DNA of 20,270 nucleotides from Didymodactylos carnosus (Eukaryota; Rotifera; Eurotatoria; Philodinida; Philodinidae): positions 1 through 20,270 of the forward strand of contig CAJNOQ010003436.1 in NCBI GenBank assembly GCA_905250885.1, given 5' to 3'. A program made the position numbers and the translations under genes. The notes under the pieces are model-generated. The model made no database searches. It was not told where the DNA came from and worked only from the letters and a program-made list of their open reading frames with translations. Below, in pieces: positions 11,301 to 19,462 of this stretch. How positions within the stretch are numbered: the first letter of the stretch is position 1; every line of letters starts with the position of its first letter.

Positions 11301-12265
11301 TGTGGTACATAGCTGTTAGATTAAGACATAGTTTTCTATGGGTAATTTTCACCTTTCTAAAACCTTCCTGTAGTACCGGGTCTGTTGACACCTATCCAAA
11401 ACTTTTGAATGAACAGATTCTGATACTGCAATTTAGTATAGCAGCTTGAGTTACTAATCCAAACAAGTTTGCAGACCTAACGATTGAGTAAGCAAAGAGA
11501 CAGACAAATTTTAGTGGGTGGAACGTGTAAAATTTCAGAAAAACAGCGATTTTGAATAGAAAAGTTTTTCTAGCTCTGTGGTATGTATGCTTTTCAACCA
11601 GTCTTAAACCTGAATGCTACAAGAAGAGCAACCTATATGGATGTGAGTTCATATTTACAAAGATGCTTAATTTTTTACTAGGCATTCGGATAGTATTCTT
11701 CGATGATCAACTTGGGGTTGATCGTGTATTTGCATCACCAGGTGAATCATGGTTATTTGTTTGTATTGGTTTTGGATTTTTCATTTTTGAAGAATCGACA
11801 TTAATCTATTTTGATATAAGATATAAAACACTCTCAAAAGAACTTCATCTGCATCATTTAGTGGCAGTTTTTGGTGCTTTTTTAACGATTTATCATAATC
11901 GCGGTCATTATTATGCAATAAGAGGTTTTAATCTTGAATTTAGTACACCATTTTCATGTGTATGTTGGTGTTTATTAAAATTAAAATTAGAAAAGTCTTA
12001 CGTATGGAAAATAAATCAGGGGTTATTGATTTATGCTTTTCATTTTCGTACGGTTTATGAATTACATTATGTATATGAAATTTATACAAATTGGACAAAT
12101 GTAAAACAAATACCATTTCTATTGTTGTGTAATACATTATTCGGTTTAATATTAGTTACATTTTGGTTAACACCTTATTGGACATATAGAAAAACCGCTC
12201 AATATTTTAATCCGACTGATTGGAATATGGAGCCAGAAGTCAATATGAAACCCAAACGGAGGTAA
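5399..12265 (+). CDS. CLN8: CLN8-like TLC-domain ER membrane protein, three exons (5399-5535, 5694-5770, 11682-12265)
   Basis: Joining 5399-5535, 5694-5770 and 11682-12265 gives one open frame of 265 residues (human CLN8 is 286). Introns have GT/AG ends (GTAGGT...TCGTAG and GTAAAA...TACTAG), and phases match at both joints (Arg46, Gly72). The protein is hydrophobic throughout: a first membrane segment at residues about 17-45, then a TLC domain from about 50 to 240. Family landmarks are visible: K51-E-Q-M-F-W and V-R62-A-V near its start, a G-F-F-x-F-E segment near 103-108, the His pair H129-H130, G146-H-Y, the S-T-P-F-S-C motif at 159-164, W-K-x-N-Q at 180-184, and N-P-T-D-W-N at 248-253. CLN8 proteins sit in the ER and ER-Golgi intermediate compartment and act in cargo export and lipid handling. 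The C-terminus ends K-P-K-R-R, a KxKxx dilysine retrieval signal. The start ATG has A at -3. Intron 2 (5.9 kb) is full of transposon remnants. I am confident in family and exons; orthology is inferred from motifs only. Confidence 0.92.
5536..5693 (+). other. Intron 1 of the CLN8-like gene (158 bp)
   Basis: It starts GTAGGT and ends with a T-rich tract and TCGTAG. An in-frame TAG lies at the donor, so splicing is needed. Removing it joins CG to A and restores Arg46, keeping the TLC-family frame. No repeat is seen in it. Confidence 0.85.
6048..6374. repeat. Diverged tandem direct repeat, period about 201 bp
   Basis: A block near 6048-6172 recurs near 6247-6374. Both contain ATTCTG followed by AGCGC, ATTCTCT, TATCTTGTCTT or its variant, and CATTTATTTGC. 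The copies are diverged but clearly related. It lies in intron 2 of the CLN8-like gene. Confidence 0.65.
6531..6554. repeat. 24-bp perfect palindrome
   Basis: CGGAAATAGTAG is followed at once by its exact complement, with no loop. It lies in intron 2 and its function is unknown. Confidence 0.8.
7147..7410. repeat. Inverted repeat pair, 29 bp, about 264 bp apart end to end
   Basis: 7147-7175 and 7382-7410 are inverted copies with 27 of 29 bases identical, both starting GGAAACATA. The interior is non-coding. This is probably a small MITE in intron 2 of the CLN8-like gene. No target duplication was recognised. Confidence 0.65.
7726..8019. mobile_element. 294-bp element with 43-bp terminal inverted repeats
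   Basis: 7726-7768 and 7977-8019 are inverted copies matching at 39 of 43 bases, both beginning GATAAAC. It lies in intron 2 of the CLN8-like gene. No clear target duplication is seen. The minus strand carries a hammerhead-like core at 7777-7805. Confidence 0.75.
7777..7805 (-). ncRNA. Hammerhead-ribozyme-like catalytic core (candidate)
   Basis: On the minus strand, CTGATGA (7805-7799) is followed by one extra base, a perfect 6-bp hairpin stem (7797-7792 with 7786-7781, loop of 5) and then GAAA (7780-7777). This is the order of conserved blocks in hammerhead ribozymes: CUGAUGA, stem II, GAAA. The extra base before stem II is irregular, and I could not find convincing stems I and III nearby. 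Treat it as a motif match only. Confidence 0.25.
8159..8905. mobile_element. Mutator-like non-autonomous element with transposase relic
   Basis: Inverted arms (about 8173-8323 and 8841-8895) share a repeated TTTGTGCCCGG motif and the string CCGGAATTAAG. Flanks carry AATGAAC on both sides (8152-8158 and 8906-8912), extendable to 9 bp with one mismatch, as for Mutator-like target duplications. The interior holds a zinc-finger transposase fragment (8450-8773). It lies in intron 2 of the CLN8-like gene. The exact ends are uncertain. Confidence 0.6.
8450..8773 (+). pseudogene. Decayed Mutator-like transposase N-terminal zinc-finger fragment
   Basis: ATG at 8450 opens a frame of 46 codons to TAA (8588-8590). 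The same frame then stays open to TGA at 8771. Read through the stop, it gives Y-R-C-T, then P-E-C-D-F-Q-I-R-V, then K-H-N-H-D. This is a Cys...Cys...His-x-His arrangement like the FLYWCH or WRKY/GCM1-type finger found at the N-terminus of many Mutator-like transposases. The catalytic domain is absent; after the HNH the sequence runs into the right arm of the surrounding element. It is a relic in intron 2 of the CLN8-like gene. The assignment to the finger class is by pattern only. Confidence 0.5.
9689..9929. mobile_element. 241-bp element with about 57-bp terminal inverted repeats
   Basis: 9689-9745 and 9873-9929 are inverted copies with scattered mismatches. Both begin TGTGCCAT and contain AAATACTATTTTTATA. 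It is non-coding and lies in intron 2 of the CLN8-like gene; the small open frames overlapping it are spurious. Confidence 0.7.
10559..10593. repeat. 14-bp hairpin
   Basis: TTATAGTATCTTGG (10559-10572) pairs with 10580-10593 around a 7-base loop, with one G-T wobble. It lies in intron 2. No T-run follows that would suggest a terminator, and none is expected here. Confidence 0.6.
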
Positions 12266-12378
12266 TTAAATTGTTCTGAAAATACTCGAAACGGATTGAC
12301 TAATTTAAAAAGATTATATATTCTGACATTTTTTTTATCGTTAAACTTTCTCTTTTTGTCTTAATTTATATCCAGATA

Positions 12379-12384
12379 AATAAA
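12379..12384 (+). promoter_or_regulatory. Candidate polyadenylation signal of the CLN8-like gene
   Basis: A canonical AATAAA hexamer lies 114 bases after the CLN8-like stop codon, a reasonable 3' UTR length. AATAAA is common by chance in such AT-rich DNA, so this is a best candidate and not proof. Confidence 0.45.
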
Positions 12385-13193
12385 CATCATATTTGCCATT
12401 GTAGATATATAAATGGATGAAAGACTACAGTCATCGAATTTCTGTCACTTCTTATCTAGCGCAAGCCCTGTGGAATATTTCTGAAGAATAGCATAATGTC
12501 AAGCCAAAATAGATCTCCATTAGTTATGAAAAGTTCTTAAAAAAAGAACTTTGCGTAATGCTACGTGTAATAACTAAAGGGGTCGAATCACTCAAAAATT
12601 TCACAAGGGTTATTCCGTCCTTGACCAATTACCACGTATATCACAATTAGCATGCCTCTTTTACATTTCTCAGCGAGACTCTTATAATTGTTGATGTATA
12701 GCACTAATTTCTTCCGAAGCTTCGTATAATAATACTGTAGTAAAGCACAGTTATGATAACACATTGAATATTCAAGACGTCTAGAGATTTCCAATGGATT
12801 TCAAGAAAATCTCCAGAAACCTATTAAATTATCTTTCAATTTTCTTCAATATTAAAGAAATTTTTTTTCTTTCTAATCGTAACTTTTTGTACAGACACAC
12901 TCAAATATGATAGAAAATAGTTTATTTCAATAATTTGATGAATTAGATGTTTTATAAAGATTATAATTTTTTCAAGAAATTCAAAATTAAATTTAAGTTT
13001 TATGTTATTATACAAATTACTACACTATTTTATGTATGCATGCACCGTATAAGTTAACGAAGTGTGTTCACAGGAGCTAAGATAGATTGAAACGAACTAA
13101 ACGAATTTTTACATTTTTATGGAATAAAGTCTTATACCGCCCGTCACCATCTGCTAAATCGAATACATGTTAGTCACACAGAATCGGGAATTA
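12385..13193. other. Intergenic stretch after the CLN8-like gene
   Basis: AT-rich, with short spurious open frames (for example minus strand 12588-12794). Nothing further is supported. Confidence 0.5.
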
Positions 13194-14000
13194 CAGTAAA
13201 ACCTCTCTATTGTGAACACCATTGGGACCGTTCAAAAAGTGTTCACTATGGGAGGTGTTCATTTTAGAGGGGTGACGCATGTTTTGCTGCAAAATGAAGA
13301 AAAAATTTCAGAATGTCTGCTTCTACACTAGTCCTGAGTGAAATAAGAGCTATTCATTCTCTTGTTCATCTCTTTTTATTTAAATATCTTTTAGTTGAAA
13401 AAATCTTCGAATACAACACAGGATTGAGTTTTGTACAAAAAAATCTTCTATTGTTGTCTGTCTTTTTCTTTTCTGTCTCGTCCGAGTTATCATCTTTTCT
13501 TGATCTACTTTCATATCTTATTATAGTATAAATTATTATTTGTATTCGTTCAATATCACGGAAATGAGACATTTTTGTTTATGCCGAAGAAATCCGAAAC
13601 AATAAGCGAGTGAAATGGACTTCATAGATATATATATATGTAGTTTAAATTATGCTGTATCCATGGATATGCAAATGAAAATATAATAATAAAATATAGA
13701 GGAGAACAAGCGAATAGAAAAATGTACTTTTTTTGTCCGTGAGAGAGTATGATCAATCGCGACACGTAAGAGAAAGGTGATAGATAGTAGATAGAGATAA
13801 AAAAAATCATTGCACGTGTGTTCACATTAGAGAGGTTATGGTAGTTAGAGGGACCGTAAAGAAGTGTTCATGTTCAGAATAGAGAGATGTTCACATTAGA
13901 GAGGTGCATTTCCAGCAAAAATAGCTCCGTCGGACCGAGACCCTGTTTAAAATGGGAGGTGTTCACTATAGAGAGGTGTTCACTAATAGAGATTTTACTG
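13194..14000. mobile_element. pogo/Tigger-like Tc1-mariner MITE
   Basis: TA dinucleotides flank terminal inverted repeats that begin CAGTAAAACCTCTCTAT on the left and CAGTAAAATCTCTAT (reverse strand) on the right. This is the end signature of pogo-type Tc1/mariner elements. Subterminal copies of a GTTCACTATAGAGAGG-like unit recur on both sides, for instance near 13240-13270 and 13820-13990. The element is 807 bp. Small open frames inside look like chance and no transposase was recognised. Confidence 0.85.
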
Positions 14001-15537
14001 TAGATTCTTTTATGTATTGTTATCCTATGATTTATTTCTCAATTTCCGCGGGACAGTCTTAATCGGCTTAATAGTGTCGGGATTAATGACTTTTTTCTCC
14101 TACTTAACACTGAAGAACGCTAAACAAATTTGTGTACAAAAAACTCGAGTAATGACACATCATTGCTTACTACAGCAGAAAAATCAGCAACTGATTCTTT
14201 TGCCCGCATTCTAGCTCTTTGTTAAGGTCGCCTTCTTCCTGCCCGGCAACTGTTCCCATTCTGCTAATCTTTCTCTACCGTGATCAAGTTTTTCCGGCCG
14301 AGTATTGTGAACAGCTCGCTTTTCTGTCGTGTTTGTACTCTGCATTCTCGTATTTTCCAATATCGTCAATTTTTTTATCAACACTCTCACGGTACGTACT
14401 TTTAGATAAGAGTTGACTATTTTAACCGAAGAACGATTGGTCATCTACGAAATCGATCTCTGGAGAAACTAACCAACCGTATTAAAATACATTATGCATT
14501 TGTTTCTTGATTTAATCTTGGTACACTCAATGTGTTTGCATTTTAGTCGCATTATAGCAATCGTACAATGGAAAATATTTCTATAGTTTCTATGTGGCAG
14601 TTATACTGCTGAAGCAAAATAGCAGCCGAATGATCTGAAGAACGACTTATAGTAAAACTTCTTTAGTAGAGATATAGTATGGTGCCGAAAATGCAGAAGA
14701 TGGGTACTATTTTTTTTCGGTTAAATTATGTATGGTTGGACAAAGCACGTTGAACAGGGCAAGAAAAACTTAGTTTTAGCGCTTCAAAACATTATTTTAA
14801 GACAGAAAAATTAAAAACACTTCAAGAGTTGAATTTCTAAAAAAATTAAACTGTTTTTCCTTATCCATCGTGTCAAGTTTTCAAACTAATTTTTTCTGAT
14901 TTAGCATCAAAAACGATTCTAAAAATGATGTTCGATTGACTACGAAAGTATTAGTCTTTTGGATCTGACAGCCGAAATTAGACCCGTTAAAATGATTCCC
15001 GATCATTTTGTAAAACTACCTAGTTCTGGGTGACTACCTGTAAAACTACCTATTTATTCTGGCTGATTTTCGACTGATTTTGGGCTGATTTAAATCATCT
15101 GTCTACCCTTTGCTTCTTCCGCGAGTACCACATTCTCACGTTATTCCATTTGGTTTCGCTAGATGTTTTATTCTTAACGTCGCTCCGCACGGCAGAACAT
15201 CCCTCAGCATTGGACTATTTTCTTAGCATCGCAGAGCACCACTCACGGGGTCAGCACAAGGTTGCACAGTATCGCAAGCTTCGGAAGGCATTCAAGGGCT
15301 CTGGAAAGCTTCTGTAATCGATTCTTCAATATCAAACTTAGAAATATTTTTGAGTGTCTTTCGTTTTCTGAAGTCTTTGAAGACTTCTAAAGTTATCAGT
15401 CTACGGTCTAGTACTGCTTTTTATAGATCTAGTAACGGATTTTCCTTACCTGTTACTATAACTAGTAACGGAAAACCGTTACTTTTCAGGGTAAAACAAG
15501 AACGTACCACACCCCTAATTGTTACTAACTTATCTCA
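14001..15537. other. Stretch between the pogo-like element and the Penelope-like relic
   Basis: It contains locally more GC-rich DNA (about 14210-14400 and 15110-15320), repeated GTAAAACTACCT and CTGATTTT units near 15010-15090, and an 8-bp hairpin AGTAACGG (15464-15483). Opposing open frames at 14211-14444 have no recognisable domain. The part just before 15538 may be 5' sequence of the Penelope-like relic. A single AGTAAAACTTC-like string near 14651 may be a lone pogo-type end. Confidence 0.4.
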
Positions 15538-16272
15538 ATGACATTTACTCCTGCTGAGTTTAACGTATTAAATAAAGGATCAAATTATTTGCGTCGACAT
15601 AAAGTTAATCGTGATAAAATTATTTCAAATAATGAATGCTTATTTCAGCATGGATCTAGAATACATAATGAATTTATAGACTTTACAAAATGGGGCTGAG
15701 GCTATTACTCGGTGGTATTAGCCAAAAAGCTACGTATACTCGAACAGAAACAACTAGCATTAGCTTCTGATTTAAAAAGCGTAACAGAGAAATTATTTTT
15801 ATCTTACAACAATGTCGAATTAATTCGAGTCTCATGAATATGATGAAATATTGAGAAATTTAATGAATGATAAATCTATTTATATTACTCGTTCCAGAGT
15901 TGAAATCGGATCGATAAAGCGGTAATGGATCGGCCGATCTGATTGAACTTTTGAATAGGCCGATTTTCAGCAATCTGGAAACTACTAAGAAACTAATGGA
16001 CAATTACATATGAAAATTCATTAATAACACTATTAAGAGAAATGAAAACCGATAATTATATAACAGAACAAGAACATCAAAGTATCAGACTGGTTGGATC
16101 TATACCAGCCAGATTATGCGATCTTCTAGAAACTCATAAAACAGGTGTTCCGATTGCAAACATCATTAATCCACTACGTAATAGTAAATATTCATTGAAA
16201 AATACTGATGAATTTCTACGATTCTTAAAATCAAATCCACAATTGGAGAAATTCAAAATGGTTAGTTTTTAT
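15538..16272 (+). pseudogene. Penelope-like retroelement, decayed N-terminal and early reverse transcriptase region
   Basis: The frame opens with ATG at 15538 and shows an F-N-V-L-N-K-G-S-N-Y start, as seen at the N-terminus of Penelope-like elements. It stops at TGA 15697-15699 but continues readable to a TGA near 15836. Frame changes then follow: a segment reading S-I-Y-I-T-R (near 15874) and V-M-D-R (near 15920), where the family has 'I-T-K-x-D-K-G' and 'V-V-I-x-D/R'. Finally comes 16042-16272, which contains G-S-I-P-A-R-L, T-H-K-T-G-V-P-I and a Y-S-L motif, matching the family's 'PARLYGLPKIHK' region. It ends at K-M-V-S-F, where RT motif A would begin. At least three frame breaks plus stops make it non-functional. 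The catalytic YxDD-type region is absent. It is cut off exactly at the left arm of the large foldback structure (16273). Confidence 0.75.
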
Positions 16273-16711
16273 AATAGAAAAAGCACAGCAACAGCAGTGG
16301 TGTGAATGATTTTATTTTATTTTAAATTCCGACGCTTCAATTTATTTAAAAATCATTATCAAGGGTATAAAAATACAAGGTCTAAACGGAGTGAGATAAA
16401 TTATATATATATACATGTTGCGCAGTCCTTGTACTTTCTATTATTTTCTTACTATTTTTCTCTTTTTACTTTCTAATCTATTCGAGAACTAGAATAAGCT
16501 AAAGAATAAGAAAGAAAAAAAGAGAATAGGATTGACATTGTTACATATGAGTGTATAGTCTATATCATCTTAACCATCACATTTTTTTTATTTTTATCTC
16601 TTTCCTTCTTCCGGATTATATCTTTCGGAAAGATGATCATCGGAACCGAGTGACTTTTGCAATTTAATTTAGGTTCTAACTTTCTAATTAAGTGAGTTGT
16701 GCAAAAAGATA

Positions 16712-16752
16712 TTTTGGTATTTTGTCTTATTTAAAAAGACAAAATACCAAAA
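16712..16752. repeat. 17-bp perfect hairpin
   Basis: The stem 16712-16728 pairs perfectly with 16736-16752 around a 7-base loop, and it extends a few bases further with one mismatch. It lies just inside the left arm of the large foldback structure. Confidence 0.85.
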
Positions 16753-16911
16753 CATCTGCAGTCTAATATTGTCTCGGTCACGTGATAATCGAACCCGAAG
16801 GAACGCTATTTTACTTCGTTATTGTACGGTGCTTTTCTGTCTCATTCTACACTTATTGATATTTGAGATATTTTAACTTTAACTTTTAACTTACGTGATA
16901 AACAGTTAAGA

Positions 16912-17019
16912 ATGCCCCAGACAACTGAAAGCAATAACACGCAACTGTTCGTTCCACAATTAAACTCAACAACTACCAATGGAAATTCTACAAGTAGTGA
17001 GGATGATAAAAGAGCTTAA
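16912..17019 (+). other. Short polar ORF of 35 codons, unrecognised
   Basis: The ATG at 16912 has A at -3, and the frame ends with TAA at 17017. The peptide is rich in Asn, Ser and Thr, with an acidic S-S-E-D-D end. It lies inside the foldback structure, just before the endonuclease-like fragment and in a different frame. It could be a truncated N-terminus of an element protein or chance. I do not recognise it. Confidence 0.25.
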
Positions 17020-17024
17020 TCGTC

Positions 17025-17141
17025 TTAGCAAAGCATGAAAGTGGAACAGGATACAAAACTGATTGAAGAAATTTTGAAGTTATTGATCATGATAATCATT
17101 CGTACTATTTACTTGTTAAGGAAAGCTTAATGATTTTAATT
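17025..17141 (+). pseudogene. Fragment resembling the GIY-YIG endonuclease domain of a Penelope-like element
   Basis: One frame reads L-A-K-H-E-S-G-T-G-Y-K-T-D, then TGA (17064-17066), then R-N-F-E-V-I-D-H-D, and ends L-L-V-K-E-S-L-M-I. Penelope-like elements carry a C-terminal GIY-YIG endonuclease whose second half has the pattern 'L-x-x-H ... G-H-x-I-D-W-x-N ... K-E-S-L-x-I', including the catalytic Glu in the KES motif. The stop sits where Trp is usual, consistent with TGG to TGA. The GIY and YIG residues are not present upstream. The fragment is cut at its 3' end by a TA-flanked MITE at 17144. It has the same strand as the reverse transcriptase relic at 15538-16272, so both may come from one element. 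Confidence 0.6.
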
Positions 17142-17143
17142 TA

Positions 17144-17555
17144 CAGGGTGATCCAAAAAAAACTTACCCTCGTGTATTTATTGACTTTCTTATGTACAAA
17201 TATAATTGAACTTCTTATCATTAGTTTATTCAAATAGAGGAAAGATTTCTGGACAAAATGAGACGTCTTCGAGCTGTCTAAGAGCTTTTTTCATGAAACA
17301 GCACTGAATTTATGGAAGGTCCAAGAGCATATTTTTCTTGTTTGCCCATTAACTGTCCCGATTTTGGTGGTATGAGACCTTCCGTAAATTGAATGCTGTT
17401 TCATAAGAAAAGCTCTTCGAGAGCTCGAAGACGTCTCATTTCGTCCAGAAATCTTTGCTCTATTCGAATAAACTAATGGTAAAAAGTTCAATTATATTTG
17501 TACACAAGAAAGTCAATAAATACAAAGGAGGTAAGTTTTTTTTTGAATCACCCTG
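17144..17555. mobile_element. TA-flanked palindromic MITE (Tc1/mariner-like)
   Basis: TA at 17142-17143 and 17556-17557 flank ends CAGGGTGATCCAAAAAAAAC and its complement. The two halves are near-complementary over almost the whole 412 bp, so the element would fold into one long hairpin. It is inserted right after the endonuclease-like fragment and abuts the right arm of the larger foldback structure. The minus-strand open frame inside it is a by-product of the palindrome. Confidence 0.85.
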
Positions 17556-17964
17556 TAGTTAGAACCTAAATTAAATTGCACAACTTACTCGGTTCCGATG
17601 ATCATCTTTCCGAAAGGTATAATTCGGAAAAAGGAAAGAGATAAAAATAACTAAATGTGATGGTTAAGATGATATAGACTATACACTCATATGTAACAAT
17701 GTCAATCCTATTCTCTTTTTTTCTTTCTTATTCTTTAGCTTATTCTAGTTCTCGAATAGGTTAGAAAGTAAAAAGAGAAAAATAGTAAGAAAATAATAGA
17801 AAGTACAAGAACTGCGCAACATGGATATATATATAATTTATCTCACTCCGTTTAGATCTTTTATTTTTATATCCTTGATAATGATTTTAAAATAAATTGA
17901 AGCGTCGGAATTTAAAATAAAATAAAATCATTCACACCACTGCTGTTGCTGTACTTTTTCTATT

Positions 17965-18439
17965 GAACATTTTACCTATTTGAAATAATGATGTGTACTT
18001 TCGGAAGCCGAAAATGTTTCATAAATTGAAAATACCCGTTCGATTTATGGAAAATTCTTGTTCAATTTCTAATACTTTTCTTGTAAACTCTTTGGGTTTA
18101 TGAAAGATAAAAATCCTTATTGGTTTCCGAAAATACGTTTAATGAACTTGCTATTTTTTCCATTAAAAATTTTGAATTTCGAGCAAACATACTTTGATGT
18201 AGAGTAAAATATCCTCTACGCATTAAGAGCACTTCTGGCTGCAAATTCTGTTAGAAACCCTTTTGCGCTTGTGAGAGTTCGGAAATCGTTTTAATAGGTC
18301 AGATCCGAAAAGGATTCTTATAGTTGCATTTTTAAAAATCCAGAAAGAGTTTCCGAAAATAATCTTCTTTGTTGGAGAGTATTATTATTTATTTTTTGCT
18401 TAAAAATATTATAAAAATAAATATCTTGACTGATAAATC
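17965..18439. other. Non-coding stretch between two foldback elements
   Basis: AT-rich with repeated TTCCGAAAAT-like strings. No gene or element end is recognised. Confidence 0.5.
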
Positions 18440-18441
18440 TA

Positions 18442-19029
18442 AAGGGTGTTTCATCAGTTCTGAGACTCTCCATATTTTGATTGTAACTTTTTTTCTTTTC
18501 ATCGCTCAGATATAGGTTTTCTTCAAAAAATGCTCATAAAATTCTCTACAAAATGTGTGCGATTTATTTTATTCCAGAAGAGAAAAGAGAAAGACGGTAT
18601 AAAGAATACTGAGAAACTTTAAAACGGTCAACTTTCCAACTAATGGAAGAAAACAGCTTTTTAGGTTTTATTCTTTGACCTGTTAAGATACGAAAAAATT
18701 AAGGTCGTCATTTTGAAGAGCTTGAATAGTCTATCTCCTAGCTATAATTAGAATTCTTCTACACAACCAGTTAGAATAAGAATTCTTTTGCTTTTAGTAG
18801 TTTTACCAGAAACCATCGTCTTAGTGTAGCAGTTGGAAAGTGGTGGTTTTGAAGTTTCTCAGTATTTTTCATGCAGTTTTTCACTTTTCTGTTCTAAAAT
18901 AAAACATCTAGCGCACATTTTTTAGAGAATATGACGGCGCATCTTTCGAAAAAAACTGTGTCTGACCGTTGAGAAGAAGAAAAGTTATAGTGAAAATCAG
19001 ACGAAGCTCAGAACTTATGAAACACCCTT
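18442..19029. mobile_element. TA-flanked foldback element with AAGGGTGTTTCAT ends
   Basis: TA at 18440-18441 and 19030-19031 flank ends that both read AAGGGTGTTTCAT, then AGTTCTGAG, inward. The inverted similarity continues with mismatches over about 250 bases of each half, including a shared AATACTGAGAAACTT block. The element is 588 bp, with no coding content. It ends 49 bp downstream of the aspartic protease stop codon, so it may lie in that gene's 3' UTR or just past it. Confidence 0.85.
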
Positions 19030-19078
19030 TATGTACAAGAATGAATGCAATCGTTGAAAAAAGATTTGATGAATATTT

Positions 19079-19462
19079 TCATACACATCGAATCAAATTT
19101 AAGAATGAACAAAATACTGGGATTATGAATGGAATATTTAACATATCTGCTTCGTTGAAAAATGATGGATCAACAGGATTCACGTTGTCATAAGAGATTG
19201 ATTTAGCAAAGCCTACACGATTGTTCACAATATCAAATATTGAATAATATCTCATTAAAAACGTATCACCTAATATCCAAAAGAAATTTCCATTTCTATC
19301 AACCGAATTAGCACCAACAAATGATGAATAACAGCTAGTTTTACCACTAGAGCTTGTGACGAAATATACATATTGCAAAATGCTCAGTGTAAATGCTTGA
19401 CCGCCAATTTGAAATGTTACATTAGGGAACGATGATTGTTTTCTGTTACAATCAAGTGTATA
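19079..19462 (-). CDS. C-terminal exon of a pepsin-family (A1) aspartic protease, partial
   Basis: Read on the minus strand, a pyrimidine-rich acceptor (TTCTTCTTTTTAG) ends at 19463. An open frame of 127 residues follows and ends with TGA at 19079-19081. It shows the pepsin-family C-terminal signature: Y-T-L-D-C at its start, an F-P-N-V-T-F-Q-I-G-G strand region, a Q-Y-V motif, then W-I-L-G-D-T-F-L, Y-Y-S-I-F-D and V-G-F-A. These are the conserved segments of the last lobe of A1 aspartic peptidases, which cleave proteins in lysosomes or outside the cell. About 35 extra residues follow the usual end of the fold. Both catalytic Asp motifs (DTG) lie upstream of this exon and were not found between here and the window edge, so the gene either continues beyond 20270 or is a truncated relic. 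The frame shown is intact. Confidence 0.8.
   Translation of the reverse strand, partial: YTLDCNRKQSSFPNVTFQIGGQAFTLSILQYVYFVTSSSGKTSCYSSFVGANSVDRNGNFFWILGDTFLMRYYSIFDIVNNRVGFAKSISYDNVNPVDPSFFNEADMLNIPFIIPVFCSFLNLIRCV

Larger units (their letters stand above)
5771..11681 (+). other. Intron 2 of the CLN8-like gene (5.9 kb, transposon-rich)
   Basis: The donor GTAAAA follows TGG-G and the acceptor is a T-rich run ending TACTAG. The phase joins G to GC (Gly72), and family alignment continues with no missing residues, so no additional coding exon is needed. The intron holds tandem and inverted repeats listed separately (6048-6374, 6531-6554, 7147-7410, 7726-8019, 8159-8905, 9689-9929, 10559-10593). 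The remaining stretches (about 6560-7140, 8910-9680, 9930-10550 and 10600-11680) show only low-complexity AT-rich DNA and a purine-rich tract near 10895-11050. No further gene was recognised in it on either strand. Confidence 0.85.
16273..17964. mobile_element. Large foldback structure with 408-bp inverted arms
   Basis: The left arm 16273-16680 and right arm 17558-17964 are inverted copies with high identity; both carry AATAGAAAAAG at the outer end and GGTTCTAAC at the inner end. The interior holds a 17-bp hairpin (16712-16752), a 35-codon ORF, an endonuclease-like fragment and a nested 412-bp MITE. The left end falls exactly where the Penelope-like reverse transcriptase coding breaks off. 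No target duplication is evident. Confidence 0.8.

Noticed and set aside
11552-11681. Extension of the CLN8-like exon 3 frame upstream to a TTG at 11552
   Set aside because: The segment does not match the family and sits before a good TACTAG acceptor whose phase joins exon 2 exactly; it is intron read-through.
13137-13153. CCGCCCGTCACC string resembling the 3' end of small-subunit rRNA
   Set aside because: Only about a dozen bases match and the flanks are unlike rRNA on both sides.
14211-14444. 77-codon minus-strand ORF in a more GC-rich patch
   Set aside because: The opposite strand is also open there, and no domain or splice structure supports either.
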